This document shows positions 9,622 to 18,113 of a stretch of 64,000 bases of DNA, piece by piece. Positions within the stretch are counted from its first letter, which is position 1, and the number at the start of each line of letters is the position of its first letter. The notes under the pieces were generated by a model. It saw only the letters and a program-made list of their open reading frames with translations. It was not told the origin of the DNA and ran no database searches. This DNA is from an uncultured Anaeroplasmataceae bacterium (GTDB lineage: Bacteria; Bacillota_I; Bacilli_A; Acholeplasmatales; Anaeroplasmataceae). The DNA is taken from NCBI GenBank assembly GCA_910579215.1, contig CAJTTN010000005.1:53358-117357 (forward strand), read 5' to 3'. The position numbers and the translations under genes were made by a program.

Positions 9622-10182
9622 TTATTCTTCGTACATATCCTCATAATCATCCATAAGATCATTGTACTTATCTTCATTAAAGTCGTCTTCTGAATATCTT
9701 TCTGTCAAATCACCATCGATGATAGCCTCATCATCGTCGTCATATTCCTCATCTTCATAATCAGAGTCTTCTTCATCCTCATCATATTCTTCATCGTCGT
9801 CGTACTCATCATCCTCATCGTCGTCTTCGTCTTCGTCTTCATCATACTCGTCAACTTCATCTTCAAGAACATCAAGTACTTCGTCCTCTTCTACTGGTTC
9901 ATCTAAATCTGCACCCTTAACATTAAATGCGGATCCATCTTTATCATATTCATCTAAAGATTGACGTTTTTTAAGATCCCATTCCTCATTCCCCATATAT
10001 ACGAATTTTGAGCTAGTCGTTATATCAATATATAATTGTGTTGAAATTGTACCATCTACGTCATCTAGTCCCTTTATTTCTAAAACTTCTTTTATAAGCG
10101 CACGAATGGATTGCTGTGTCTTTTTTTGTTCCATTAAATAGATTGCAACTTCTAATAATGACATCTGTGAAACATTTTCCAT
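9622..10182 (-). CDS. rpoE: RNA polymerase delta subunit
   Basis: The protein has an N-terminal HARE-HTH domain (about residues 1-85, with SKFVYMGNEEWDL) and a long, almost purely Asp/Glu C-terminal tail with Tyr interruptions. This is the delta subunit layout of Firmicutes RNA polymerase, which speeds promoter recycling and displaces nucleic acid from the enzyme. The start at 10182 (MENVSQM) is preferred over 10209 because GGAGG sits 7 bases before it. The neighbouring DUF1934 gene is a common partner in Bacilli (ywiB near rpoE). Confidence 0.9.
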   Translation of the reverse strand: MENVSQMSLLEVAIYLMEQKKTQQSIRALIKEVLEIKGLDDVDGTISTQLYIDITTSSKFVYMGNEEWDLKKRQSLDEYDKDGSAFNVKGADLDEPVEEDEVLDVLEDEVDEYDEDEDEDDDEDDEYDDDEEYDEDEEDSDYEDEEYDDDDEAIIDGDLTERYSEDDFNEDKYNDLMDDYEDMYEE

Positions 10183-10259
10183 GAAATAATCCTCCAATAT
10201 TTGAAACACTAGATATTTTACTAAAGATTTACAAAATTATCAAGTGTTTTCGTTAAAAT

Positions 10260-10634
10260 TCAAGTTTTACTTTTAAAAAACGAAAATTGAATTCTTTGTT
10301 GTGAGACTTCGTCTCCTTCAATACTCATCGTATAAGCTATTCTTATCCTAGAATTTTCAATTTTTAACTCAGTTGTCCGAATAGAAAAAGAAAACTCTAG
10401 CCCATCTTTATTATTATATACTCCATGAGTTATCTTATTTAAGCAAAACTGCATATCCATAGTACAATACCCAAATCGTCTTAATGTGACGAAATCTGTA
10501 GTTTTAGTTAATTCTATAGAAGTATCTTTGAGCGACTTGTCCAAAAATGTATATGTATTATGATATACAGTTGCTTCCGATTGATATGCTATTTTATGAT
10601 TTTCTTGATCGATGCTTAGAAAGGATACTACCAT
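10260..10634 (-). CDS. DUF1934 (YwiB-like) beta-barrel protein
   Basis: The 124-residue, beta-rich soluble protein has the size and hydrophobic pattern of DUF1934/YwiB calycin-like proteins. Near the end it has the pattern LKIENSRIRIAYTMSIEG. The adjacency to rpoE matches the ywiB-rpoE neighbourhood of Bacilli. The biochemical role of the family is not known. Identification rests on length, pattern and position and is moderately sure. Confidence 0.6.
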   Translation of the reverse strand: MVVSFLSIDQENHKIAYQSEATVYHNTYTFLDKSLKDTSIELTKTTDFVTLRRFGYCTMDMQFCLNKITHGVYNNKDGLEFSFSIRTTELKIENSRIRIAYTMSIEGDEVSQQRIQFSFFKSKT

Positions 10635-10642
10635 ACTTCCTC

Positions 10643-10825
10643 CTACAATATCAACAATATTAACAAAACTATAAATCCAGGCAATCTAAAAAAGCCAATC
10701 AAAACAATAGATAATATATTTAAGGGAAGACTTAGATTTACAAATTGCCCAATTAAGTTAAATACTAGTACTGAAACAACACCAATTACTATAGACTTAA
10801 AAACATATTTGATAGCTTTTAGCAT
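10643..10825 (-). CDS. BofA-family small membrane protein
   Basis: The 60-residue protein has two hydrophobic segments around a short LNILSIVLIGFFRLPGF stretch, as in pro-sigma-K processing inhibitor BofA. In Bacillus, BofA lies just downstream of recR, and the order dnaX-ybaB-recR-bofA is kept here. In Bacillus it restrains SpoIVFB in the forespore membrane. Whether it has a sporulation role here is unknown; non-sporulating relatives also carry the gene. Confidence 0.75.
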   Translation of the reverse strand: MLKAIKYVFKSIVIGVVSVLVFNLIGQFVNLSLPLNILSIVLIGFFRLPGFIVLLILLIL

Positions 10826-10859
10826 AAAATCACCAGTTAAGTATATGATGATTTCTATG

Positions 10860-11462
10860 TTAATATTCTCTACGTCCTTCCATAGCTTTAAGAAGTGTCA
10901 TTTCATCAGCATATGACATCTCGCCACCAACAGGGAGACCATGAGCTATTCTCGTCACTTTCACAGGATGACTTTGCAATACTTCCTTTATATATCTTGC
11001 TGTAATTTCGCCTTCTAATGTAGCATTTGTAGCTAATATAACTTCATCTAGCTCCTCTTTTTTTACTAGATCTACTAAGGATTCAATATTTAAGTTTTCT
11101 ACTCCAATCCCTTTAGATATACTGATAGCCCCATGTAGAACATGATAAATGCCATTATATTCATTTACATTTTCCACAGTATATAAATCTTTAATAGTTT
11201 CTACAACTAATATTTGTTTATGATTTCTTGTAGAATCCTTACATATACTACAAATCTCTTCCTCACAAATATTTCCACACTTTTTACAAAGATGAACATT
11301 TTCTTTCACATCCAATAGACGCTTAGAAAACTGTGTGGCTTGATCTAACGTCATTTTTGTATAGACATATAGTGCATAGCGCTCTGCAGTTTTTTTACCA
11401 ACAGAAGGTAGCCTTGAAAAATCTTCAATTAAATCCTCTAATGGCTTAGGATATTTTAACAT
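10860..11462 (-). CDS. recR: Recombination mediator RecR
   Basis: The 200-residue protein has the N-terminal helix-hairpin-helix (LPSVGKKTAERYALY), a C4 zinc finger (CKKCGNICEEEICSIC) and a Toprim domain (VVETIKDLYTVE), ending in the Walker-B-like VTRIAHGLPVGGEMSYAD. It loads RecA with RecF and RecO at gaps. Its start overlaps the ybaB stop (TAATG), so the two are translationally coupled. Confidence 0.97.
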   Translation of the reverse strand: MLKYPKPLEDLIEDFSRLPSVGKKTAERYALYVYTKMTLDQATQFSKRLLDVKENVHLCKKCGNICEEEICSICKDSTRNHKQILVVETIKDLYTVENVNEYNGIYHVLHGAISISKGIGVENLNIESLVDLVKKEELDEVILATNATLEGEITARYIKEVLQSHPVKVTRIAHGLPVGGEMSYADEMTLLKAMEGRREY

Positions 11463-11764
11463 TAGAATAAGCCACCAAATCCGCCACCGAAGCCTCCTAA
11501 AACCTTTTGAGATTCAGCTTCTAATTTTTTTGTAGCATCGTTTAATGCTGCCACAATCGTATCCTCTATCATCTCAATATCATCCTTAGACTCTAAAGCA
11601 TCTGGATCTATTTTTACTGATACTACTTCGTGATTTCCTTTTACCTCAACAGTAACCATGCCACCTCCAGCAGTTCCAGTAAATACTGTGGCCTCTAGCT
11701 TTTCCTGTGCTTCCATCATTTGTTTTTGCATTTTCTTTAAACGCATCATTGCTTGCTGATTCAT
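11462..11764 (-). CDS. YbaB/EbfC nucleoid-associated protein
   Basis: The 100-residue protein has the YbaB pattern: an N-terminal Met/Gln/Lys helix (MRLKKMQKQMMEAQEKL), a GGGMVTVEVKGNHEV strand region, and a Gly/Phe-rich tail. YbaB dimers bind DNA with little sequence preference. It sits between dnaX and recR, its conserved place. Confidence 0.95.
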   Translation of the reverse strand: MNQQAMMRLKKMQKQMMEAQEKLEATVFTGTAGGGMVTVEVKGNHEVVSVKIDPDALESKDDIEMIEDTIVAALNDATKKLEAESQKVLGGFGGGFGGLF

Positions 11765-11768
11765 TTTA

Positions 11769-13523
11769 TTAATCCTCCAAAATTTCTAATTTTTCTTTAT
11801 CAATAAGTTCCTTCACTTTTTCAAGTGATTCATCTATTTCTTCAATAAATTCAGGCTCTTTTCTTTTTATTACACCAATTTTTATTTTTTCTAAATTCAC
11901 TTTAGGATTTTCTTGTGTATATTTTGATCTATAGTCTAATCTAATTTTATTCCAAATGCTTTTTGGTAAACAAATATAATCTGTTATATTTGCATTAAAA
12001 TTACTAAAAATCTCCATTATTTTTTGATAATTTTCATAGCGCATAAGTCTATTACAATAGCCCAAATCGTTTAATACAACGATAAATTTATTTTCGTTTA
12101 CCGCAACAATCTCTCCTGCAACTAAGATTTGAGCAATAAATACGCCTGAATATTCAACACCAATTTGACTCCATATAGCCTGTAATCGTGACTTCCTTGA
12201 TTTAGAAGCTGAATTTAAAATTTCTTCAATCTCCTCAATTTGAACCTCTTCCTCATGTTTATCTTCTGGTTCCTTTATTGGTTCAGAAGTAATTGTATTT
12301 TGAATTTGAATTACCTCTTCCTTAGAAGGAATGGTTACAGGAATCGTTTCTTTCATAGGAGCTTCTTGTTTAGGTATAGATAGCATATGTATTGTATGCT
12401 CAAGCTGTTCTATTCGATATAAAAGATTGGCTTCTTCATTTAGCTTAATATCACTTATTTTTAAAATAGCTAACTCTAAATAAGCACGTTTTTGATTAGA
12501 AAATCTCATATTGTTATTTGTCTCATTCAAAATATCTAGCCAATCATAAATAATCTTAGGCACAATTTTTTTAGCAAATTCAATAAAGTCTTCCATATGG
12601 AATTCTAATCTATCATCCAATACAGCATTATTTTTATATAATAGAACATCTCTTAGAAAAATAATACAATCATTAAGAATTCTAGGTACTTCTTTTCCTT
12701 GCTTTAAAATTTGATCTACCTGTTTTAAAGCATCTGTACTATTTCCATTCAAACAGAAATCTAATATTTTTAAAAGTTCCTTATAGCTTACATTTCCACT
12801 TACAGCTAATACATCCTCTAGGGTTATCTCCTCATGAACACTAAAAGAAATGGTCTGATCAAATAAAGACAGAGCGTCTCTCATTCCTCCCTCCGCAGAG
12901 GAAGCTATTTGTGTAAATGCCTCTTCCGACATCTTGATTCCCTCTTGTTGAGCAACAACTTTTAATCTTTTTAAAATTTCTTCAATAGATAGGGATTGAA
13001 AATCAAAGCGTTGACATCTAGACAATATCGTAGCTGGAAGCTTATAAGGCTCCGTTGTTGCTAAAATAAAAATGACATGCTTTGGAGGCTCCTCTAGAGT
13101 TTTTAATAGTGCATTAAATGCTGCATTAGAAAGCATATGAACCTCATCTATAATATATACCTTATATTTACCAACAGAGGGCATATATTTCACACTATCT
13201 CTTAAGGCTCTTATATCATCTGCACCATTATTAGAAGCAGCATCTATTTCAATTACATCTGCTACAGTTCCCTTTTGAATTCCTTGACAAATATCACAAG
13301 TATCACAAGGCTCTATTGTAGGTCCATGCTCACAGTTTAAGGCCTTAGCCATTATTTTAGCAAGCGTTGTTTTTCCAGTACCTCTAGGTCCACAAAATAA
13401 ATAAGCATGTGCAACTTTATTTAATTTTATAGCATTTTGTAATGTTTTTATAATGTGCTGTTGACCAACAACATCTACAAACTTTTGTGGTCTATAGGCT
13501 CGATATAATGCAACATATGCCAT
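11769..13523 (-). CDS. dnaX: DNA polymerase III subunits gamma/tau
   Basis: The 584-residue clamp-loader ATPase has the P-loop GPRGTGKTTLAK near residue 45, a zinc module with cysteines in CEHGPTIEPCDTCDIC, Walker B DEVHMLS, and the SRC sensor (LSRCQRFDF). A collar domain and a charged linker (about 385-430) precede a C-terminal domain that is typical of Firmicutes tau. It is the first gene of the dnaX-ybaB-recR run. Confidence 0.97.
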   Translation of the reverse strand: MAYVALYRAYRPQKFVDVVGQQHIIKTLQNAIKLNKVAHAYLFCGPRGTGKTTLAKIMAKALNCEHGPTIEPCDTCDICQGIQKGTVADVIEIDAASNNGADDIRALRDSVKYMPSVGKYKVYIIDEVHMLSNAAFNALLKTLEEPPKHVIFILATTEPYKLPATILSRCQRFDFQSLSIEEILKRLKVVAQQEGIKMSEEAFTQIASSAEGGMRDALSLFDQTISFSVHEEITLEDVLAVSGNVSYKELLKILDFCLNGNSTDALKQVDQILKQGKEVPRILNDCIIFLRDVLLYKNNAVLDDRLEFHMEDFIEFAKKIVPKIIYDWLDILNETNNNMRFSNQKRAYLELAILKISDIKLNEEANLLYRIEQLEHTIHMLSIPKQEAPMKETIPVTIPSKEEVIQIQNTITSEPIKEPEDKHEEEVQIEEIEEILNSASKSRKSRLQAIWSQIGVEYSGVFIAQILVAGEIVAVNENKFIVVLNDLGYCNRLMRYENYQKIMEIFSNFNANITDYICLPKSIWNKIRLDYRSKYTQENPKVNLEKIKIGVIKRKEPEFIEEIDESLEKVKELIDKEKLEILED

Positions 13524-13536
13524 AATATTTCCTCCT

Positions 13537-14298
13537 TTATTTTGTGTCTAAATAATAAACATGCTGAATTCCTTCTGCATCTATAAAGCGATAATAAGTT
13601 ATATAAGTTTCTCCACTTATTAGTAAATCATATACAGATGTTGTAAAACCATCCTTATTTAAATTGACTCCAATGGAAGCAAATGCCTTCGCTACTAAAT
13701 CACTACAATAGGATTTATTTTTGGTATTAAACAAAAAGGAATAATTATAAGGGTCTCCTGCCAAGGCTAATCCTCTAGCAATAACTCTATGTCTTTCCTC
13801 TTCTGTCATTTTTACTCGAAGTCCAATGATAGGATATTTATACCTTGTCCAATAAGCTTTAGAGCAGGTATCTGCCAAGTTTAAATCATCATTTAATCCA
13901 GAGGATTCTACTGTATATAATTCATTCACATGATCTAAAGCATCCTCATATTCTCCTAAAACTAAGGCTGCATGTCCTCCTGCAAACAAAGATATAAATT
14001 CATGTACAAAGGGGATTTCCAGCTCTGAGGTCAATGTAATCAATATATCTCCTGCATTACCAGGATACTGTTCAACCCCAATTTGCTGTTTTACAGGCAA
14101 AGTCTCGTCTGATGGTATAGCATAGAGTTTTGTCATTTCCGTAGATTCTTCTGCATTGTAAATTGCTTTATTTTTAAAATTTTCAATTAAAACATCTGCA
14201 TATATGGTTTTTGTTATTGCGCTAGTTAGTCCTCCAACCACGACAAATAATACTGAAACTTCTATACAGGTTAATAAATATTTTATTATTTTTTTCAT
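13537..14298 (-). CDS. Membrane-anchored YiiX-type permuted papain-fold amidase
   Basis: The 253-residue protein has one N-terminal transmembrane helix (about 5-25). Its extracellular domain has the permuted NlpC/P60-like order: GDILITL near 82, GGHAALVLGE with the catalytic His, and later the nucleophile in SYCSDLVAKAF. YiiX/YebB-like (DUF830) enzymes are thiol hydrolases thought to act on peptide or acyl bonds at the surface. It lies 13 bases upstream of dnaX on the same strand. The natural substrate is unknown. Confidence 0.75.
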   Translation of the reverse strand: MKKIIKYLLTCIEVSVLFVVVGGLTSAITKTIYADVLIENFKNKAIYNAEESTEMTKLYAIPSDETLPVKQQIGVEQYPGNAGDILITLTSELEIPFVHEFISLFAGGHAALVLGEYEDALDHVNELYTVESSGLNDDLNLADTCSKAYWTRYKYPIIGLRVKMTEEERHRVIARGLALAGDPYNYSFLFNTKNKSYCSDLVAKAFASIGVNLNKDGFTTSVYDLLISGETYITYYRFIDAEGIQHVYYLDTK

Positions 14299-14364
14299 AT
14301 CCCTATTTTACCATACTGAGAATAAAAATACTAGAGTAGAGCTTTCAAATTTACGATTATTCCT

Positions 14365-15486
14365 CTATTTCGTTTTTGATTTTCTCATTTTTTTCTTGAA
14401 AAATAATTTGAAATTTTCTTGCCATAAAATACGATATCTATGAACCATTTTTTTGAAATAAATTCTATCCGCTTTCGTTAAATTTTTATAGCGTTTAAAT
14501 ATACCCACAAGAGAACGAATCGGATGTCTAAACCAATCTAAAACAGTAGCATAGGAATGCTCCATACCAACCTTAAACAAAATATGTAAAAATTTCTTTC
14601 TATTATCTATGGAAGTCGTCTCAATATAATCGCCAACCGTTTTCTCAAAGGTTAAAGAAAAAATCGTTACACTTTTAACATATCGAAAGGTTCCTTTTTT
14701 TGTTAACAACCAATTATAAGGATCATGTTGGAATATACTTACACCTCTTGCCTTAACAAAATGAATATGATTGGAATGATACAGAAGAATTCCAATCATA
14801 GCATTCCCACAAGAAAATTTTTTTATCCTATGTTCAATTTTATGAAATTCTTTTGTTTTATAAATATCAGTTTGAAAGCCTGGACCATCATAATCTAATA
14901 TTAATTTTATTTTACTCTGAAGTTCTTCCTTTACAGATAAAGAAGCATATACTGCCAAATTTCCTCCCTTAGAATGGCCACATACATATATAGGTAAATC
15001 TCTTTTATTTCCTACTCTTTCAAAATAGCGGCTAGCTTCCTTTTGTGAAGGAATAACTTCTAAGAAGGACATATTTAAATCTTCCTTCCAGCCCAAAAGA
15101 GTAACATCTGTTCCTCGATAGGTGATAAACATAGTATTGTTAATAAAAAACGTCATAGCACAAAACTGAAGCACCTCATCTACATTAAAAAGATTTGTAA
15201 AATAGTTTGCTTTCAAATTTTTAAATCTCAAAGATTTTTTTAAATAGAAAATCAATTTTTCATTATTTTTTCGATCTAAAGTTCCTTGACAAATTGCTTT
15301 AATTGTTGATGAATCAAAGCAATCAATTAAGCTCACGTCCTCTTTCGTGTCATCTATTGAGGGAATAAGAGTATCTAGGTTTAAATAGGAAAGCTGAGAA
15401 AGAATTAAGCCATCAACCTCATTTAAAGGAAATTCCTCAAAGGATTTATTCCCATAACGTTTCATATAATATAAAATATTTTTCAT
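14365..15486 (-). CDS. DUF2974 (Mbeg1-like) alpha/beta-hydrolase
   Basis: The protein has a lipase-like core: oxyanion-region TYRGTD, nucleophile elbow CGHSKGGNLAVYAS, and an acidic LDYDGPGF motif. This is the DUF2974/Mbeg1-like pattern. No signal peptide is evident, so it is probably cytosolic. The ATG at 15486 overlaps the helicase TGA stop (ATGA) and is preferred to the adjacent TTG at 15489. The basic C-terminal tail (LFFKKKMRKSKTK) may touch membranes or nucleic acid. Substrate unknown. Confidence 0.78.
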   Translation of the reverse strand: MKNILYYMKRYGNKSFEEFPLNEVDGLILSQLSYLNLDTLIPSIDDTKEDVSLIDCFDSSTIKAICQGTLDRKNNEKLIFYLKKSLRFKNLKANYFTNLFNVDEVLQFCAMTFFINNTMFITYRGTDVTLLGWKEDLNMSFLEVIPSQKEASRYFERVGNKRDLPIYVCGHSKGGNLAVYASLSVKEELQSKIKLILDYDGPGFQTDIYKTKEFHKIEHRIKKFSCGNAMIGILLYHSNHIHFVKARGVSIFQHDPYNWLLTKKGTFRYVKSVTIFSLTFEKTVGDYIETTSIDNRKKFLHILFKVGMEHSYATVLDWFRHPIRSLVGIFKRYKNLTKADRIYFKKMVHRYRILWQENFKLFFKKKMRKSKTK

Positions 15487-17807
15487 CAAGCTTCCCCCTT
15501 TTTAAAAAATTCTAATACCTCTTTTTTTAGAGAGTATGCGTTTGTAATAATTTTTCTATTTTGCCAGTGCTTAGGCATTAATCCTTGATATTTCATATAG
15601 GTAAATCTTTCATCAATCAACAGAGCAATTCCCCGATCCTTTTCACTACGTATAACACGACCAACTGCTTGTATAACCTTAGTAAACCCAGGATAAGTAT
15701 AAGAATAATCAAAGCCATTTTGATATTTTTCTTCAAAATAATCTTTTAAAATATTATTTTCATCACAATACATTGGCAACCCAACACCAACAATAATGAC
15801 GCCATTCAACCAATCTCCTATCAAATCGATTCCCTCTGCATAAACTCCACCTAATACAAAGAAACCAACTTTACAACCACTTGTTGATTTAAAAAGTTCA
15901 ATAATAGCATTTCTTTCCTGCTCAGTATCCGAAGACTTTTGTACAATCACTTCAAAATCAACGTCTCCTAAAGCATCCACAACCATTTGCATATATTGAT
16001 AGGATGGAAAAAATACGATATAATTTCCAGCTTTGACAGAGGTAATGATTTCAATTGCTTCAACAATATAATCTATAGAATATATTCTATCCTTATATTT
16101 TGTTGATATTTTATTATGAATCATAATATCTAAATTAGCGGGATCAAATGGAGATTGTAGTTCTAAAAACTTTCCTTTTCCTTGAGTTAATAAATCAGCA
16201 TGATATTGAAACGGGGTTAAAGTAGCTGAAAAAAATACGATTCCCTTAATAGAGCTTTCTATGGTTTCTAATAAAAATACAGAAGCATCCAAACACATCA
16301 TGGATACTTGTATAATATCTTGTTCTAATTTGGCTATAAATCGATGAGTTGGACCAAAATAAGTTGAAATTTGTATAAAATTTAAAATTTTAAAATAAAT
16401 CTCCAAGGCTTCATCCTTGTGAGCAATTTTTTTATTGTCGATGAAGATTGTATCACATTTAGTTAAGATTGTTTTTAAAATGGTTATCAATTCTGTATCT
16501 AAGGCTTGATTCACATATATCGTAGTTTCTGCTAAAAGTTCTCTATAGCTATTTAATCGTTCAATAGCTTTATTACAATCTGAACGTATTAATGGTTTAA
16601 GCCCTGTCAAAGCCTTTCTTAAGATTCGTAAATCCTCTTCTGTAAGAACTGCAGAATACATTTCTTTACTCCTTGAGATTAAATTGTGAGCTTCATCCAC
16701 TAATACCTTTGGTTGATAGACAGAATTTTCAAAATACCGAATTAATCTTACTCTTGGATCAAAGACATAGTTATAATCAGCTAAAATTACATCACAATAG
16801 TAGGACAAATCTAAACTAAATTCAAACGCACAGATACGAAATTTGTTTGCTACTGTACTGATAATTTGTTCATCAAAGGTATCCCAATTTTGAAATATGT
16901 ATTCTATTGCTTCTCTGATTCTGTCAAAATACCCAATAGCGAAAGGACAGTCCTCTGGTTTACAATTTTTAAATTTTGAATTACAAATTTTATTTTTAGC
17001 GGTTATATTTATGGTTTTTATTCTCAAGCCTTTTTCTTCTAATATTTTTATTGCAGCTAAGGGGGCATTTTTTCCACTCCCTTTAGCGGTACAATAAAAT
17101 AACTTATCCTTGGCTTGTAAAGTTTTTAATGTAGCAAATAGGGTTGCCATAGTTTTTCCTATGCCAGTGGGAGCAATTGCATAAAGAATATCCTTTGTTT
17201 TCATAATTTGATAACATGCTTTCATCATGTCTCTTTGACCTGGACGCATCATAGAAAACGGAAACTTAATAGACTGAATTGTCTCTTCTTTTCGCTTTAT
17301 AGCCTCTTGATTAATTTCTACCCACTCCATATATTTTTCTAATAAAAAGAAAAAATAATCCTCTAGTTCTTGAGTATTTACAATATAATCAAATAGTTTT
17401 GTCTTAAAATCTATCGTTGATACATAGGTTAATCTCATATGAATTGTTGTCATTTCATTTTCTAATGCATATAAATAGGAATATACCTTTAATTGTGCTA
17501 AATGGTCTTCTTTAATTTCTAACTCTTCAAAATCCATTTGTGTGGATTTTATTTCTTCGATAATAATCTCATCATCTATATTTAATACACCATCTATAAA
17601 ACCATGCAAAACTATAGGTTTATTATGATAGGTCATTTCCTTTTTTATATAAACTTCACTTTTACTTTTATCATTATATTTTTTTTGTAGCAATTTATGC
17701 AATCTGCTACCTTCTTCATAATCCTGTGATGAAAAATATTCACTTGTCAAATTACCTGATCGACACACATATTGAGCCAATTCCTTAACAGCAATTTTTA
17801 TTTCCAT
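15486..17807 (-). CDS. DinG/XPD-type Fe-S DNA helicase with N-terminal PD-(D/E)XK domain
   Basis: The 773-residue superfamily 2 helicase has motif I APTGIGKTMATL (near 217), an Fe-S cysteine set in the CNSKFKNCKPEDCPF region, DEAH (VLVDEAHNL), FFSATLTP, and motif VI QAVGRVIRSEKDRG. The N-terminal 180 residues contain GFIDGVLNIDDEIIIEEIKST, a PD-(D/E)XK nuclease-like core resembling RecB/Cas4 folds. This architecture belongs to a Firmicutes DinG-like family thought to act in DNA repair. It overlaps the DUF2974 gene by four bases, which suggests co-expression. Confidence 0.88.
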   Translation of the reverse strand: MEIKIAVKELAQYVCRSGNLTSEYFSSQDYEEGSRLHKLLQKKYNDKSKSEVYIKKEMTYHNKPIVLHGFIDGVLNIDDEIIIEEIKSTQMDFEELEIKEDHLAQLKVYSYLYALENEMTTIHMRLTYVSTIDFKTKLFDYIVNTQELEDYFFFLLEKYMEWVEINQEAIKRKEETIQSIKFPFSMMRPGQRDMMKACYQIMKTKDILYAIAPTGIGKTMATLFATLKTLQAKDKLFYCTAKGSGKNAPLAAIKILEEKGLRIKTINITAKNKICNSKFKNCKPEDCPFAIGYFDRIREAIEYIFQNWDTFDEQIISTVANKFRICAFEFSLDLSYYCDVILADYNYVFDPRVRLIRYFENSVYQPKVLVDEAHNLISRSKEMYSAVLTEEDLRILRKALTGLKPLIRSDCNKAIERLNSYRELLAETTIYVNQALDTELITILKTILTKCDTIFIDNKKIAHKDEALEIYFKILNFIQISTYFGPTHRFIAKLEQDIIQVSMMCLDASVFLLETIESSIKGIVFFSATLTPFQYHADLLTQGKGKFLELQSPFDPANLDIMIHNKISTKYKDRIYSIDYIVEAIEIITSVKAGNYIVFFPSYQYMQMVVDALGDVDFEVIVQKSSDTEQERNAIIELFKSTSGCKVGFFVLGGVYAEGIDLIGDWLNGVIIVGVGLPMYCDENNILKDYFEEKYQNGFDYSYTYPGFTKVIQAVGRVIRSEKDRGIALLIDERFTYMKYQGLMPKHWQNRKIITNAYSLKKEVLEFFKKGEA

Positions 17808-18113
17808 ATTTTCACCACCTATTTTTAATTATATCATAAAATGATCAATAAAATCTAAAGGATATAAAATAATTATATTTTCTAATGCTCTAACAATACG
17901 TTTTTATTTAACTTTTAAGACTTATAAATACTCTTTTTTTAACTTATATAGTTCTTTAGTTTTTTAAAAATAATAGCTAATTTTAAAATCATTTAATCAA
18001 AAAATAAAGTTCGACGCTTTGTGGTTATTTTTTTAGTTCATTCGCCAAAAACGCAATCTTTTATAAAATAAAAATTGGTTCATTTTTTTAGTTTAGAACC
18101 AATTTTTATTTTT
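17808..18113. other. Gap between helicase promoter side and gyrA end
   Basis: This 306-base AT-rich gap holds no convincing reading frame. At its left end a minus-strand TATAAT lies close before the helicase gene. At its right end is the gyrA terminator. The middle shows nothing I can assign. Confidence 0.5.
18068..18109 (-). terminator. Terminator of the gyrB-gyrA unit
   Basis: A stem of about 14 bp (18068-18081 with 18096-18109) lies directly after the gyrA stop and is followed on the minus strand by a T-rich tract. The leftward unit ends here. Confidence 0.8.

Noticed and set aside
9700..9900. Repeated TCATCG-like units that resemble a short tandem repeat array
   Set aside because: They are Asp/Glu/Tyr codons of the acidic tail of RNA polymerase delta on the minus strand, not a repeat array or CRISPR.
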